Assembly: GCA_017477005.1 (NCBI GenBank)
Contig: JAFUXY010000218.1
Coordinates: 1-11,280 of the forward strand
DNA from: Lachnospiraceae bacterium
GTDB lineage: Bacteria > Bacillota > Clostridia > Lachnospirales > Lachnospiraceae
Direction of reading: 5' to 3'
Length of the DNA stretch: 11,280 bases
In this document: piece after piece, positions 1 through 5,490 of the stretch
Position numbering within the stretch: position 1 is the stretch's first letter
Layout: every line of letters starts with the position of its first letter
Notes under the pieces: model-generated
The model's input: only the letters and a program-made list of their open reading frames with translations
Databases searched by the model: none
Told to the model about the DNA's origin: nothing
Translations under genes and position numbers: made by a program

Positions 1-57
1 CAGCGGACAGAAGAGCATAAGCGCAAATACGTAAAGAGCGGCAAGTACAAAAAATGA
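1..57 (+). CDS. C-terminal end of an unidentified gene (partial)
   Basis: The first frame is open from the window edge to a TGA at 55-57. It gives a strongly basic 18-residue tail rich in Lys and Arg, ending SGKYKK. The reading is supported by a strong intrinsic terminator on the same strand 35 bp downstream. The tail is too short to name a family. A basic C-terminus would suit a nucleic-acid-binding protein, but this is only a guess. Confidence 0.5.
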   Translation, partial: QRTEEHKRKYVKSGKYKK

Positions 58-92
58 CAAAGCTGTACCGACATGTATGCTGTCGCATTCAT

Positions 93-123
93 CCCCGCAC
101 GACTTCGTCGTACGGGGTTTTCT
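93..123 (+). terminator. Intrinsic terminator after the partial gene
   Basis: CCCCG (93-97) pairs with CGGGG (113-117). After one C/A mismatch, ACGAC (99-103) pairs with GTCGT (107-111) around a TTC loop. A TTTTCTG tract follows at 118. The stem is strong and GC-rich with a short U tract, and it fits termination of the gene ending at 57. Confidence 0.8.
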
Positions 124-140
124 GCTCTTGTTTCATAAAA

Positions 141-269
141 TCAAACCTCGATCCTGAAGATATCAAGGATGAATACCGACCTGAACGGAATGGCAGGTAT
201 GATTATCTTCTCGTCCTGTCATAATCCGTCATAGTTTGTCATATTTTGTTGTAAGTAATTAACACCCAC
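141..269 (-). pseudogene. Small ORF interrupted by an in-frame TGA
   Basis: A GTG at 267-269 is preceded by a near-ideal AAAGGAGG (278-285, 8 nt spacing) that overlaps the stop of the upstream ORF. The frame reads 16 codons to a TGA (219-221), then stays open for 25 more codons to a TGA at 141-143. Removing the internal stop gives a 42-residue peptide with the C-terminal motif FRSVFILDIFRIEV. No family is recognised. It could equally be a genuine 16-residue peptide. The strong ribosome site is the main reason for listing it. The first part is built on the TATGAC 10-bp repeat. Confidence 0.3.
218..243. repeat. Three GTCATA motifs at exact 10-bp spacing
   Basis: GTCATA begins at 218, 228 and 238, each followed by A/G then TCC or TTT (TATGAC on the other strand). 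One motif per helical turn is the arrangement expected of an array bound by a protein on one DNA face. No known operator is recognised. Confidence 0.5.
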
Positions 270-283
270 TTTTCCAACCTCCT

Positions 284-531
284 TTAATTCCTGGTGATCT
301 CTGGTTGGATTTGTTGCATTTTTAACGCTTTTTGGAACAAGTGCATCATAATTGCATAACAAGTGCGTAACATCTTGGTGTTTGGCAGAATGTGTTCATC
401 TCTAATAATCTGCCTAATAAAAGGCTTTCCAAGCCGTTTATATGCTTTAACATTTTGTAACAACTGCAAAACTGCAAAGATTTCAGGGTCTCACTCAATA
501 CTTCAAGACCATCAAGAATACAAACCATCAA
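284..531 (-). pseudogene. Possible decayed small gene
   Basis: Two minus-strand frames overlap here. One (346-531) carries a leucine-rich helix-like segment with the motif GLEVLSETLKSLQ. The other (284-469) continues as LLQNVKAYKRLGKPFIRQII and ends in PEITRN at a TAA that overlaps an AAAGGAGG ribosome site. A single frameshift near 460-470, in the TTTGCAG/TTTTGCAG duplication, would join them into one basic helical protein of roughly 80 residues. No family is recognised. Coding status is inferred only from composition and from the abutting ribosome site, and chance ORFs are a real alternative. Confidence 0.3.
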
Positions 532-628
532 GAAAAGCCCCCAAGAATCCGCTCAAGAATATGCCTCCATATTGCTATGAAGCCGCAAGTTTTCTATGAT
601 TTTAATCCAAGAGTCCAACAATTCAAGA
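503..628. repeat. Cluster of TCAAGA(A) motifs
   Basis: TCAAGA occurs at 503, 512, 528, 553 and 623, with near copies CCAAGA at 541 and 607. Two copies continue as TCAAGAATA followed by TGCC or CGCC. Spacing is irregular (9 to about 70 bp), so this may be leftover local duplication rather than an operator array. Confidence 0.4.
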
Positions 629-870
629 ATACGCCCTGCCGAAATTGGATGGGATCATTTGCCATCATCACTCCGCCTCGCTTCCTTACGTTTTTTCACA
701 TTCCATCATCATATCGTTTTGTTTGACAAGCGATAAACACGATAAAATCAGGGATTATTGAGGTCATTTTATCATTTTCCCACCAATATTTTCTGGCTCC
801 ATATTTGGAAGTTCTCTAATGTATTATCCAAATCCATTAACATCGGTATTCCGGGCGCTCTGACAAGGGT
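629..870. other. AT-rich stretch without a supported gene
   Basis: No ORF with a ribosome site is seen on either strand. The only structure noted is an 8-bp inverted repeat, GATAAAAT (741-748) and ATTTTATC (766-773), with a 17-nt spacer. It is compatible with a dimeric-repressor operator but has no gene obviously attached. Confidence 0.4.
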
Positions 871-890
871 TAATCGCTCCATCTATTATG

Positions 891-949
891 CCTGAAATAT
901 AAATGTTCCTGAAAAAATATATGCCTGTAAAAAATATGGCCGAAAAAAC
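891..949. repeat. Short tandem repeat, 16-17 bp period
   Basis: Units starting CCTGAAA or CCTGTAA lie at 891, 908 and 924, with a partial CCGAAAAAA unit at 940. The array directly abuts the terminator hairpin and lies downstream of it in the direction of the minus-strand transcript. Confidence 0.55.
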
Positions 950-981
950 GAAGCCGCCCAACAATCGAAAGCTGGACGGCT
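943..981 (-). terminator. Intrinsic terminator of the repeat-protein operon
   Basis: Read on the minus strand, AGCCGTCCA (973-981) pairs with TGGGCGGCT (952-960), nine pairs including one G-U, around a 12-nt loop. The stem is followed by TCG and six Ts (943-948). It lies about 240 nt past the stop of the 484-residue gene and about 125 nt past the broken small ORF, so it probably ends that transcript. Confidence 0.8.
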
Positions 982-1106
982 CCTGGCGGGAAAACTATTT
1001 GATTATTACCTTCACGACCTTTGTTAGAGAGTTTAATATATAATACTTCGCAGTCTGGATTGATTTTACTATGGTCTAGGTTTCCCTTCAAGCATTCCCA
1101 CCTATT

Positions 1107-1209
1107 TTACATATCCGATGTTCTTTCCAGAGTTTCAACCAATGATGTCACTAACATTGCGGAATCAAGTACTCCTACCAGCAACAGCGTCAATGCCTAC
1201 TTTGCTCAT
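1107..1209 (-). pseudogene. Small hydrophobic ORF, frameshifted (toxin-like?)
   Basis: The stop of the 484-residue gene is embedded in TGGAGGTAAGG, a strong ribosome site for an ATG at 1207-1209. The reading starts MSKV. Deleting one G of the GG at about 1197-1198 puts it into the frame ALTLLLVGVLDSAMLV, which ends at TAA 1107-1109 and gives about 33 residues. The N-terminal pattern (MSK, then ALTLLL and a hydrophobic run) resembles the small holin-like type I toxins of Clostridia. Like those genes, it is followed by a compact GC-rich terminator. The C-terminal half is less hydrophobic than expected, so the family assignment is tentative. The frameshift is inferred, not proven. Confidence 0.35.
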
Positions 1210-1218
1210 GTATGCACC

Positions 1219-2673
1219 TTACCTCCAATCAGTATCCAGTCGGAAAAGGCCGCTCATCCCCGAAGACTGAACCTTCCCGGCTCCGATTGAATTGGAATTC
1301 GTGTTTCTCTGATTGCTGTTTTGCGTGCTAGTATTATTTTGGATATTGCTTTGAGTGTTGTTACTTTTTTGGCTATTGTTTTGCACGTTGCCTGGCTGCA
1401 TATTCGTACTCTTCTGCGTACTCCTAGACTGCGTATTCATATTCTGTTGGAAGCCGTTGGCGTTCTGGCTTGGGACTCCTTGTGCTTGCTGTACATTCTG
1501 GCTCTGCCGGTTATCCTGATTTGGCTGGTTGTTCCGATTCTGCTGGTCGTTTTGAATCTGCCAGCTATTCTGGCTTTGGCGATTAATATTGTTTTGTGGA
1601 GTATCATTCGAGGGCTGCTGAGTCCGCTCTTGGGGCACCTGCTGCTTTTGTTCATTTTGTTGGTTCTGAGCCATCTGCTGGTTTTGTGCATTTTGTTGGT
1701 TTTGAGCCATCTGCTGGTTTGGAACCACCTGTTGGTTTTGAGCCATCTGCTGGTTATTGGATGTCTGCATCTCCGAAGGGTTTCCTGATGTTTGCTGCGG
1801 ATCGCCGGACATTTGCGTCTGGAACTCACGATTTTGTAAACCCTGTGCGTCATATCCACCCGGGATTTCGCCCATATTGTACGGCTCCCCAACTCCGTTC
1901 ATTTCGTTTGGCAGTTCGGATCCATTCATCTCGTTCGGCAGTTCGGATCTGTCAAAGTCATTCTGTTGCCAGGGTACGTTCATCTCGTTTGGCTGCTCAG
2001 CTCCGTCCATTTCGTTCAGCTGCTTAGGCCTGTCAGATTCGCTCATTTCCGATATTTCGGATTCATTCATCTCAGGTCTGTCAGAGGCGTTCATATTTCT
2101 AGGCATCTCCGGTCTGTTGGAGTTGCTCGTGTTCTCTGACATTTCGGAATCGTCGAATTCATCAGGCAGTTCCGGTCTATCCTGATCGTCAAACTCCGGT
2201 CTATCTGATTCATCAAAATCTGGTCTGCCCGATTCGTCAAATTTCGGCCTGCCCGATTCATCAAATTCTGGATTATCCGATTCATCAAATTCCGGCCTAC
2301 CCTGCTCGTCAAACTCCATCCTGTCCGATTCATCAAATTCCGATCTATCGGATTCGTCAAATTCTGGCCGATCCGATTCATCAAATTCTGGTCTGCCCGA
2401 TTCATCAAATTCCGGCCGATCCGATTCGTCTATCTCCGGCCTATCGGATTCATCAAGCTCTGACCGATCCGATTCATCGAAATCTGGTCTGCTCGATTCG
2501 TCAAACTCTGGCCTATCGGATTCTTCGAAATCAACGCGCTCCATTTCTCCTCCCGGGCCTTCATCCATAAAAGAGGACGTTCCTAGATTGCGATTTTCTG
2601 CCATTGCCGGGATTGATCCACCAATCATAAGAGCTGCCACTACGCCTGCCGCAATTGTTTTGTTTGATAACAT
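1219..2673 (-). CDS. Secreted repeat protein, octapeptide and Q/N-rich
   Basis: This 484-residue protein begins with a signal peptide: Lys5, then a hydrophobic core AAGVVAALMIGG, with likely cleavage after AMA at residue 25. Residues 55-166 are 14 unbroken octapeptides of consensus PEFDESDR, strongly acidic. Residues 186-260 carry looser RPEM, PNEMN and SELPNEMNG repeats. Residues 305-460 are Gln/Asn-rich (NQQMAQNQQ, later QNSNQ and NTQS). The mature chain has no cysteine, no transmembrane anchor and no LPXTG motif, so it is predicted to be released and largely disordered. The start is fixed by GGCAGGAAAATT just before the ATG. No enzymatic domain is recognised. Roles in adhesion, biofilm matrix or ion binding are possible but unproven. 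The acidic repeats could bind divalent cations, and the Q/N tail could aggregate in a prion-like way. Confidence 0.9.
   Translation of the reverse strand: MLSNKTIAAGVVAALMIGGSIPAMAENRNLGTSSFMDEGPGGEMERVDFEESDRPEFDESSRPDFDESDRSELDESDRPEIDESDRPEFDESGRPEFDESDRPEFDESDRSEFDESDRMEFDEQGRPEFDESDNPEFDESGRPKFDESGRPDFDESDRPEFDDQDRPELPDEFDDSEMSENTSNSNRPEMPRNMNASDRPEMNESEISEMSESDRPKQLNEMDGAEQPNEMNVPWQQNDFDRSELPNEMNGSELPNEMNGVGEPYNMGEIPGGYDAQGLQNREFQTQMSGDPQQTSGNPSEMQTSNNQQMAQNQQVVPNQQMAQNQQNAQNQQMAQNQQNEQKQQVPQERTQQPSNDTPQNNINRQSQNSWQIQNDQQNRNNQPNQDNRQSQNVQQAQGVPSQNANGFQQNMNTQSRSTQKSTNMQPGNVQNNSQKSNNTQSNIQNNTSTQNSNQRNTNSNSIGAGKVQSSGMSGLFRLDTDWR
2176..2511 (-). repeat. 14 x 24-bp coding tandem repeat
   Basis: Within the secreted protein, 14 contiguous 24-bp units encode variants of PEFDESDR (residues 55-166). 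The DESDR/DESGR part is most constant. The first residue varies (P, S, M), and the fifth and sixth codons use different synonymous bases. Units therefore diverge in DNA while the peptide is kept, which suggests selection on the protein and possible copy-number variation between strains. Confidence 0.9.
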
Positions 2674-2873
2674 AATTTTCCTGCCTTTCTTTTGTTGTTC
2701 TTGTGGAAGTAGGTTTGGAACGGATTTGAAAACATCTGCGCAGATTGTTTGAGTAACAGTTCCTTCGTCTATGTTTACTTTATTCGGGAGTTACTATTTC
2801 AAAATGGGGGAGTTGTTACAAAATAATGTAAAAGTTGTTTCATTTCGATATTTTCTGTATCGCCTTGTCACTA

Positions 2874-2906
2874 AAAGCACATGTATCGCCCCCGTTAATG
2901 TGCTTT
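2874..2906. other. Perfect 9-bp hairpin in the leader of the repeat gene
   Basis: AAAGCACAT (2874-2882) pairs exactly with ATGTGCTTT (2898-2906) around a 15-nt loop containing CCCCCG. On the minus strand it lies 200 nt upstream of the repeat-protein start and is followed by TTTTAG. It could be a weak terminator or attenuator, or an operator. Confidence 0.55.
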
Positions 2907-2917
2907 ATTACAAACAG

Positions 2918-2975
2918 CCCCCGACAAGGTTATCCCCCGCCAAGAGCCGTCCAAAGATTGTGTCGCAGGTTACTT
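2918..2975 (-). repeat. Structured repeat C (partner of 5380-5450)
   Basis: On the minus strand it begins TGCGACACAATCTTTGG and then forms a stem CTCTTGGCG / TGTCGGGGG (plus-strand arms 2938-2946 and 2918-2926). The stem is paired at all nine positions, with several G-U pairs, around a GGGG-starting loop. The copy at 5380-5450 shares the TGCGACACAA and CTTTGG boxes, the TTGGCGGGGGA arm and the same stem with base changes that keep pairing. It lies about 245 nt upstream of the 484-residue gene. Confidence 0.55.
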
Positions 2976-3026
2976 TCATTTCGGAGAACACGCAAGAGCC
3001 TTCAAATATAAGCTGAAATTTGAATC

Positions 3027-3110
3027 AAAAAAGGAGAACAGCCTTTAAGCCATCCTCCGATACATTGATAAAACGCATTGCATTTGTCCGCCATTATAGC
3101 ATAAGTGACC
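3027..3110 (-). ncRNA. Candidate small RNA, copy A
   Basis: Minus-strand order: an extended -10 box TGCTATAAT, about 40 nt of leader containing TTTTATCAATG, then an intrinsic terminator. The terminator stem GGAGGATGGC / GCTGTTCTCC (3049-3058 and 3033-3042) has ten pairs including wobbles and a TTAAAG loop, and is followed by six Ts (3027-3032). A predicted transcript is about 65 nt. A palindrome GTGACC-N8-GGTCAC lies just upstream of the -10 and could be an operator. Promoter box, leader and terminator are shared with the copy at 8364-8440. The terminator may also close the small-gene operon upstream. The stem carries GGAGG followed by ATG, so a short leader peptide is possible. Confidence 0.45.
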
Positions 3111-3281
3111 TTGTTTGTGGTCACGGTATTTTCGTTTGGCGTACCTTTCACTCCACCTCTTAAACTTTTTCCGATGCAAAGCTTCATAACCGCCATCCGT
3201 CTTTCAACCTTACAGCACGCGGATATTATATTCAATTGGCACTGGTGTGGCCTTTTTCCATTTCTTCACCCGCCACTTCAT
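3045..3281 (-). pseudogene. Decayed small basic gene
   Basis: An ATG (3279-3281) directly abuts the stop of the preceding pseudogene. The frame gives 23 residues starting MKWRVKKWKKATPVP, then a TAA (3210-3212) and a TGA. The same frame then stays open with a convincing Lys/Arg-rich stretch, ALHRKKFKRWSERYAKRKYR. Read through, it would be a highly basic protein of about 75 residues with its 3' end overlapping candidate small RNA A. A 23-residue peptide alone is the alternative reading. No family is assigned. Confidence 0.3.
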
Positions 3282-3595
3282 TCACGATTCAGAATCCAAA
3301 GATACAATAGGCATTTCTCTTCCACGCTCCGCCGTTTCACCCTGGAAGCATTTACCTCGATACTCCCATATCCCGACATCAACCTTTCGGAATGTCAGAA
3401 ATGTTAGCTTCCATTCACCGGTCTCCTCATCCTGCTTATGGCTATACGGCTCTCCCAATTGGGCGAAGGACGAGGAAAAGGATGCAGGCGGCGGCAATTC
3501 ATAAAATCATCAACAATGCGCTCCTCAACCAAATCCCCGGCTTTTGCGGTATCGCTGTTGAATGTGTCCTCGTTGAAAATATTTTTCCCCGTCAT
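3282..3595 (-). pseudogene. Small conserved-type protein, one-base frameshift
   Basis: The ATG at 3593-3595 overlaps the preceding stop as ATGA. The first 33 codons read MTGKNIFNEDTF... to DDFMN. A single missing base near 3492-3494 moves the frame, which resumes as PPASF, AQLGEPYSHKQDEETGEW, then GIWEYRGKCF and ends SLDSES. Restoring one base gives 104 residues without a stop. The layout (acidic N-terminus, PPA, GEPYSH, GIWEY-GKCF) resembles small Lachnospiraceae proteins of unknown function that I recall as cysteine-richer; this is from memory, not a search. A sequencing error at the site would make it an intact gene. Confidence 0.55.
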
Positions 3596-3744
3596 ATTAT
3601 CTCCTCCAATGCTACCACAAGATCATTAAGCATCTGTTGAATTTCATCCGCATCATCTATGAGCGTTCGTATTGAAGATGGGTTTCACCATCCTCCGCAT
3701 GTCTCTACCTCCGCATGCTTGATCAGTGATTCAATCGATGTCAA
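3592..3744 (-). pseudogene. Small helical ORF with an internal TGA
   Basis: From a TTG at 3742-3744 the frame reads TSIESLIKHAEVETCGGW to a TGA (3685-3687). It then continues in the same frame as SSIRTLIDDADEIQQ and NDLVVALEEII to a TGA (3592-3594) that overlaps the next ATG. Ignoring the stop, this is a 50-codon amphipathic helical protein, consistent with one nonsense mutation. Alternatively, the downstream half may start at the ATG at 3710-3712 behind GCGGAGG, with a shift in the CCC run. The ATGA junction supports translational coupling to the next gene. Confidence 0.4.
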
Positions 3745-3760
3745 CCGTAATCAGCAAAAC

Positions 3761-3786
3761 GTTTACATCTTTTGAAAGATGTAAAC
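3761..3786. terminator. Perfect 26-nt palindrome, weak terminator or operator
   Basis: GTTTACATCTTT and AAAGATGTAAAC are exact inverted copies separated by TG. On the minus strand the stem is followed by GTTTTG, a poor U tract, so termination would be weak. It separates the pseudogene ending at 3805 from the ORF starting at 3744. Confidence 0.5.
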
Positions 3787-3804
3787 TGTTGTTATCCGAC
3801 GCCC

Positions 3805-3973
3805 TCATTTTTCTACTGACGACAAATCTACGACGAATTTATCTCCGTCACTGATCCATCATGTACCATTAATCTCCGCAATCTTCGACGCTTGTGATCG
3901 TTCCTGTGAAGGTCTATTCAACCTCTCCGTACCTGAGTTTTGTAAAGCTGTACCTCTTGCCTGCCTCGATTAT
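3805..3973 (-). pseudogene. Heavily decayed small gene
   Basis: AAAGGAG precedes an ATA (3971-3973) where ATG would be expected. The frame reads IEAGKRYSFTKLRYGEVE, stop TAG (3914-3916), TFTGTITSVEDCGD, stop TAA (3869-3871), WYMM. A frameshift then leads to ISDGDKFVVDLSSVEK and a TGA (3805-3807). The pieces join into one coherent beta-rich protein of about 55 residues that lost its start, gained two stops and has one indel. It is the clearest evidence in the window for real decay rather than sequencing error. The family is unknown. Confidence 0.5.
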
Positions 3974-4038
3974 CCGATGCTCCTTTCCGAGCTATGCCTC
4001 TGTTCACGCTATTCCACTGTTCTGAAGCTCCGCCCGCT

Positions 4039-4176
4039 TTATTTCTCAGTGTAAATCCTGAGTGTTGCTTCGAGGAATGAAATCCTCTTTGCATCGCCCT
4101 GTACTCTGGCTTCCTTTAAGCTTTCCTGTACCCTTGCAATGTCCTTCTTTGTAATGGTTCTTCCTGCTACCTTCAT
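4039..4176 (-). CDS. Small 45-aa protein of unknown function
   Basis: The ATG at 4174-4176 is preceded by GAGAAAGGAACACG, a good ribosome site. The product starts MKVAGRTITKKDIARVQESL and continues with KEARVQGDAKRISFLEATLR, ending IYTEK. It is charged and predicted to be two amphipathic helices with no membrane segment. It lies in a minus-strand run of very short genes, 39 nt after the 27-residue ORF. No family is named. The helical, basic character would suit a small DNA-binding or regulatory protein, which is inference only. Confidence 0.65.
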   Translation of the reverse strand: MKVAGRTITKKDIARVQESLKEARVQGDAKRISFLEATLRIYTEK

Positions 4177-4215
4177 AATCGTGTTCCTTTCTCGGCTGTC
4201 TGCCGTTGCTGTTCT

Positions 4216-4299
4216 TTAAGTTGATGCCATATTACCATTTTTAAGCGCATTATGGAACACGACAAACCACCAGAGATGTAAAAGTATTATTGTATACAT
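4216..4299 (-). CDS. Possible 27-aa membrane peptide
   Basis: The ATG (4297-4299) follows GGAGAGGTAA and starts only 11 nt after the preceding stop. The peptide begins MYTIILLHLWWFVVFHNALK, one aromatic transmembrane helix with a short polar tail. Tight spacing and the ribosome site favour expression. Its length is at the limit of what can be trusted. A membrane-acting peptide or a subunit partner of the adjacent 50-aa membrane protein are the simplest ideas. Confidence 0.45.
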   Translation of the reverse strand: MYTIILLHLWWFVVFHNALKNGNMAST

Positions 4300-4310
4300 T
4301 TACCTCTCCG

Positions 4311-4463
4311 TTACATCCCGGCCACCCTCAGAAAGATAATCGCAATATCCGCAATCCAAACCATCCATTCAACAACCCCACGAGGTAAGATTCTGTGTTC
4401 AAAACTATATGCTGCCGTTACAGCACCCAAAGACAAAAGTATCAACTCAATCGCTAATCTCAT
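4311..4463 (-). CDS. Small 50-aa membrane protein
   Basis: GGGAGGAATAC immediately precedes the ATG at 4461-4463. The product has two hydrophobic helices, IELILLSLGAVTAAY (residues 5-19) and VVEWMVWIADIAIIFL (30-45), joined by a loop containing EHRILPRG. The total length and the two-helix hairpin topology are like small phage- or plasmid-encoded membrane proteins, but no family is recognised. It sits in the middle of the small-gene train, 26 nt after the interrupted gene ending at 4489. Confidence 0.65.
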   Translation of the reverse strand: MRLAIELILLSLGAVTAAYSFEHRILPRGVVEWMVWIADIAIIFLRVAGM

Positions 4464-4488
4464 GTATTCCTCCCCTCTGCCAACAAGC

Positions 4489-4684
4489 TCACACCGACTG
4501 GTAAACTGTGATGTACTCCCGGCCGTTATAAAAAAACATCGTACTCCAGATTATCCAATATCTCCTCCGCTCGGTCGAGGATGTGGTCGATGGAAACCTG
4601 GTCGATAACTCCCCGTTTCATATCCCACCTTGCCTAATCTATTACTTTACCGATTCTATTTTTCATACTTTTTCTCTCTGCCAT
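4489..4684 (-). pseudogene. Small gene broken by TAG and a T-run indel
   Basis: A textbook GGAGGTTACG precedes the ATG (4682-4684). The frame reads MAERKSMKNRIGKVID, then TAG (4634-4636), and continues in frame through IDHILDRAEEILDNLEYDVF. There, a run of seven Ts (plus-strand As 4530-4536) shifts it. With six Ts it would continue YNGREYITVYQSV to a TGA at 4489-4491, 64 residues in total. It is acidic and helical, unknown in function. Two independent lesions in one short gene argue for decay. Otherwise two short peptides are produced. Confidence 0.5.
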
Positions 4685-4712
4685 CGTAACCTCCGTGACG
4701 GGTGGTGTGTTC

Positions 4713-5165
4713 TCACGCTCCCACAAAGCTCTGCGCCAACCTGCTATCAACCGGCAGGCTGTCGATTGCTTTTCCAAGGTCGTAATAAACGCTCTTGTTC
4801 TTGCTGATCCTCTTGGTCTTAAGGATTGCCCTGTAGAAGTTGTTTCCCTCATCTGCATCCGCAAAGTCCAAAACCTTGGTGATCTCATATTCAAAGGCGT
4901 TTGAGTAAGTTCTTGAACCAATTCTATGTCCAAAAACCGCCTTGCAGATGTTCTCCTCCCCCTTTTTCATTTGAATAAAGCTGATCGTAACCCAAACCCC
5001 ATTATAAACCACGCCGGGGAACTCTCCGAGTATTTCAAAATTTGGGTATGTGATGTTCAGTTTCTCTTGCCTTAAAGTTTTGTCCGTCCAAGCTTTTCTG
5101 TATGACATCCTGATGTCCTCGCTTTCTTCAATCCTCTCTTTTTTAGATTGTCTTTTATTCTCCAC
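4713..5165 (-). CDS. Conserved-looking cytosolic protein, unknown function
   Basis: The frame is intact for 150 residues from a GTG at 5163-5165. The more likely start is the ATG at 5106-5108 (residue 20, MSYRKAWTDKTLRQ), which sits behind GCGAGGACATCAGG; from there the protein has 131 residues. It shows an alternating beta pattern (ITYPNFEILGEFP, YNGVWVTISFIQMKKG) and a C-terminal part with AFEYEITKVLDFAD and YRAILKTKRI. There is no signal peptide and no membrane segment. It is the first gene of the minus-strand small-gene train; the next gene starts 28 nt after its stop. It is not assigned to a family. It could be plasmid- or mobile-element-derived, judging from its decayed neighbours. Confidence 0.75.
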   Translation of the reverse strand: MENKRQSKKERIEESEDIRMSYRKAWTDKTLRQEKLNITYPNFEILGEFPGVVYNGVWVTISFIQMKKGEENICKAVFGHRIGSRTYSNAFEYEITKVLDFADADEGNNFYRAILKTKRISKNKSVYYDLGKAIDSLPVDSRLAQSFVGA

Positions 5166-5200
5166 CCTTTCGAGCTTAGGTGTACATTACCATACAGTCA

Positions 5201-5244
5201 AAGCATATCCAAGCATATATAATACACAATCTTTTGCAAGCGCA
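5201..5244 (-). promoter_or_regulatory. Putative promoter region of the small-gene train
   Basis: On the minus strand TTGCGC is followed by 17 nt and TTATAT. An inverted repeat ACACAAT / ATTGTGT overlaps the spacer. Just downstream, ATATGCTT is repeated exactly with a 10-bp step (plus-strand AAGCATAT at 5201 and 5211). The boxes are only moderate matches, so this is a candidate for a regulated promoter rather than a sure one. Confidence 0.35.
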
Positions 5245-5379
5245 ATTGTGTAAAGTTACATTCTAAATTTCGACCTAGATTTTGGAAAAATGAGTAACCC
5301 TTAAAAGATAATCATTGTAGACACGATGTTGCGTCATACCACCGCCCACTGCTCAATATTATCCTCACAAAAACAATTG

Positions 5380-5450
5380 CCCCTGACGAGGTTCTGTTCC
5401 CCCGCCAAGGGCTCTGTGGTCTCTTTGGATACACCAAAGTTTGTGTCGCA
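5380..5450 (-). repeat. Structured repeat D (partner of 2918-2975)
   Basis: Minus-strand order: TGCGACACAA, a small hairpin CTTTGG / CCAAAG (5434-5439 and 5423-5428), then a nine-pair stem CCCTTGGCG / CGTCAGGGG (5403-5411 and 5380-5388) with a GGGG-starting loop, then CAATTGTTTTTG. Relative to the copy at 2918, several stem positions differ but pairing is kept. It lies 40 nt past the secreted 154-aa gene, so it may act as that gene's terminator. It is also about 215-270 nt upstream of the next gene. Confidence 0.55.
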
Positions 5451-5490
5451 ATAGCGAATTACTGTCACCAGAAAATTATACCTGTGTCGA

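Noticed and set aside
1321..1788. Long plus-strand ORF rich in Leu/Val
   Set aside because: It is the antisense of the Gln/Asn-rich coding region, whose codon bias creates an open hydrophobic frame; it has no ribosome site.
1596..2185. Overlapping plus-strand ORFs opposite the octapeptide region
   Set aside because: They are shadow frames of a low-complexity gene, with no start signals.
2176..2511. CRISPR-like regular repeat array
   Set aside because: The 24-bp units are directly adjacent without spacers and encode a continuous octapeptide repeat.
4634..4636. TAG read as an amino acid (suppression or pyrrolysine)
   Set aside because: The same gene has a second lesion and its neighbours carry TGA and TAA stops, so decay is the simpler explanation.
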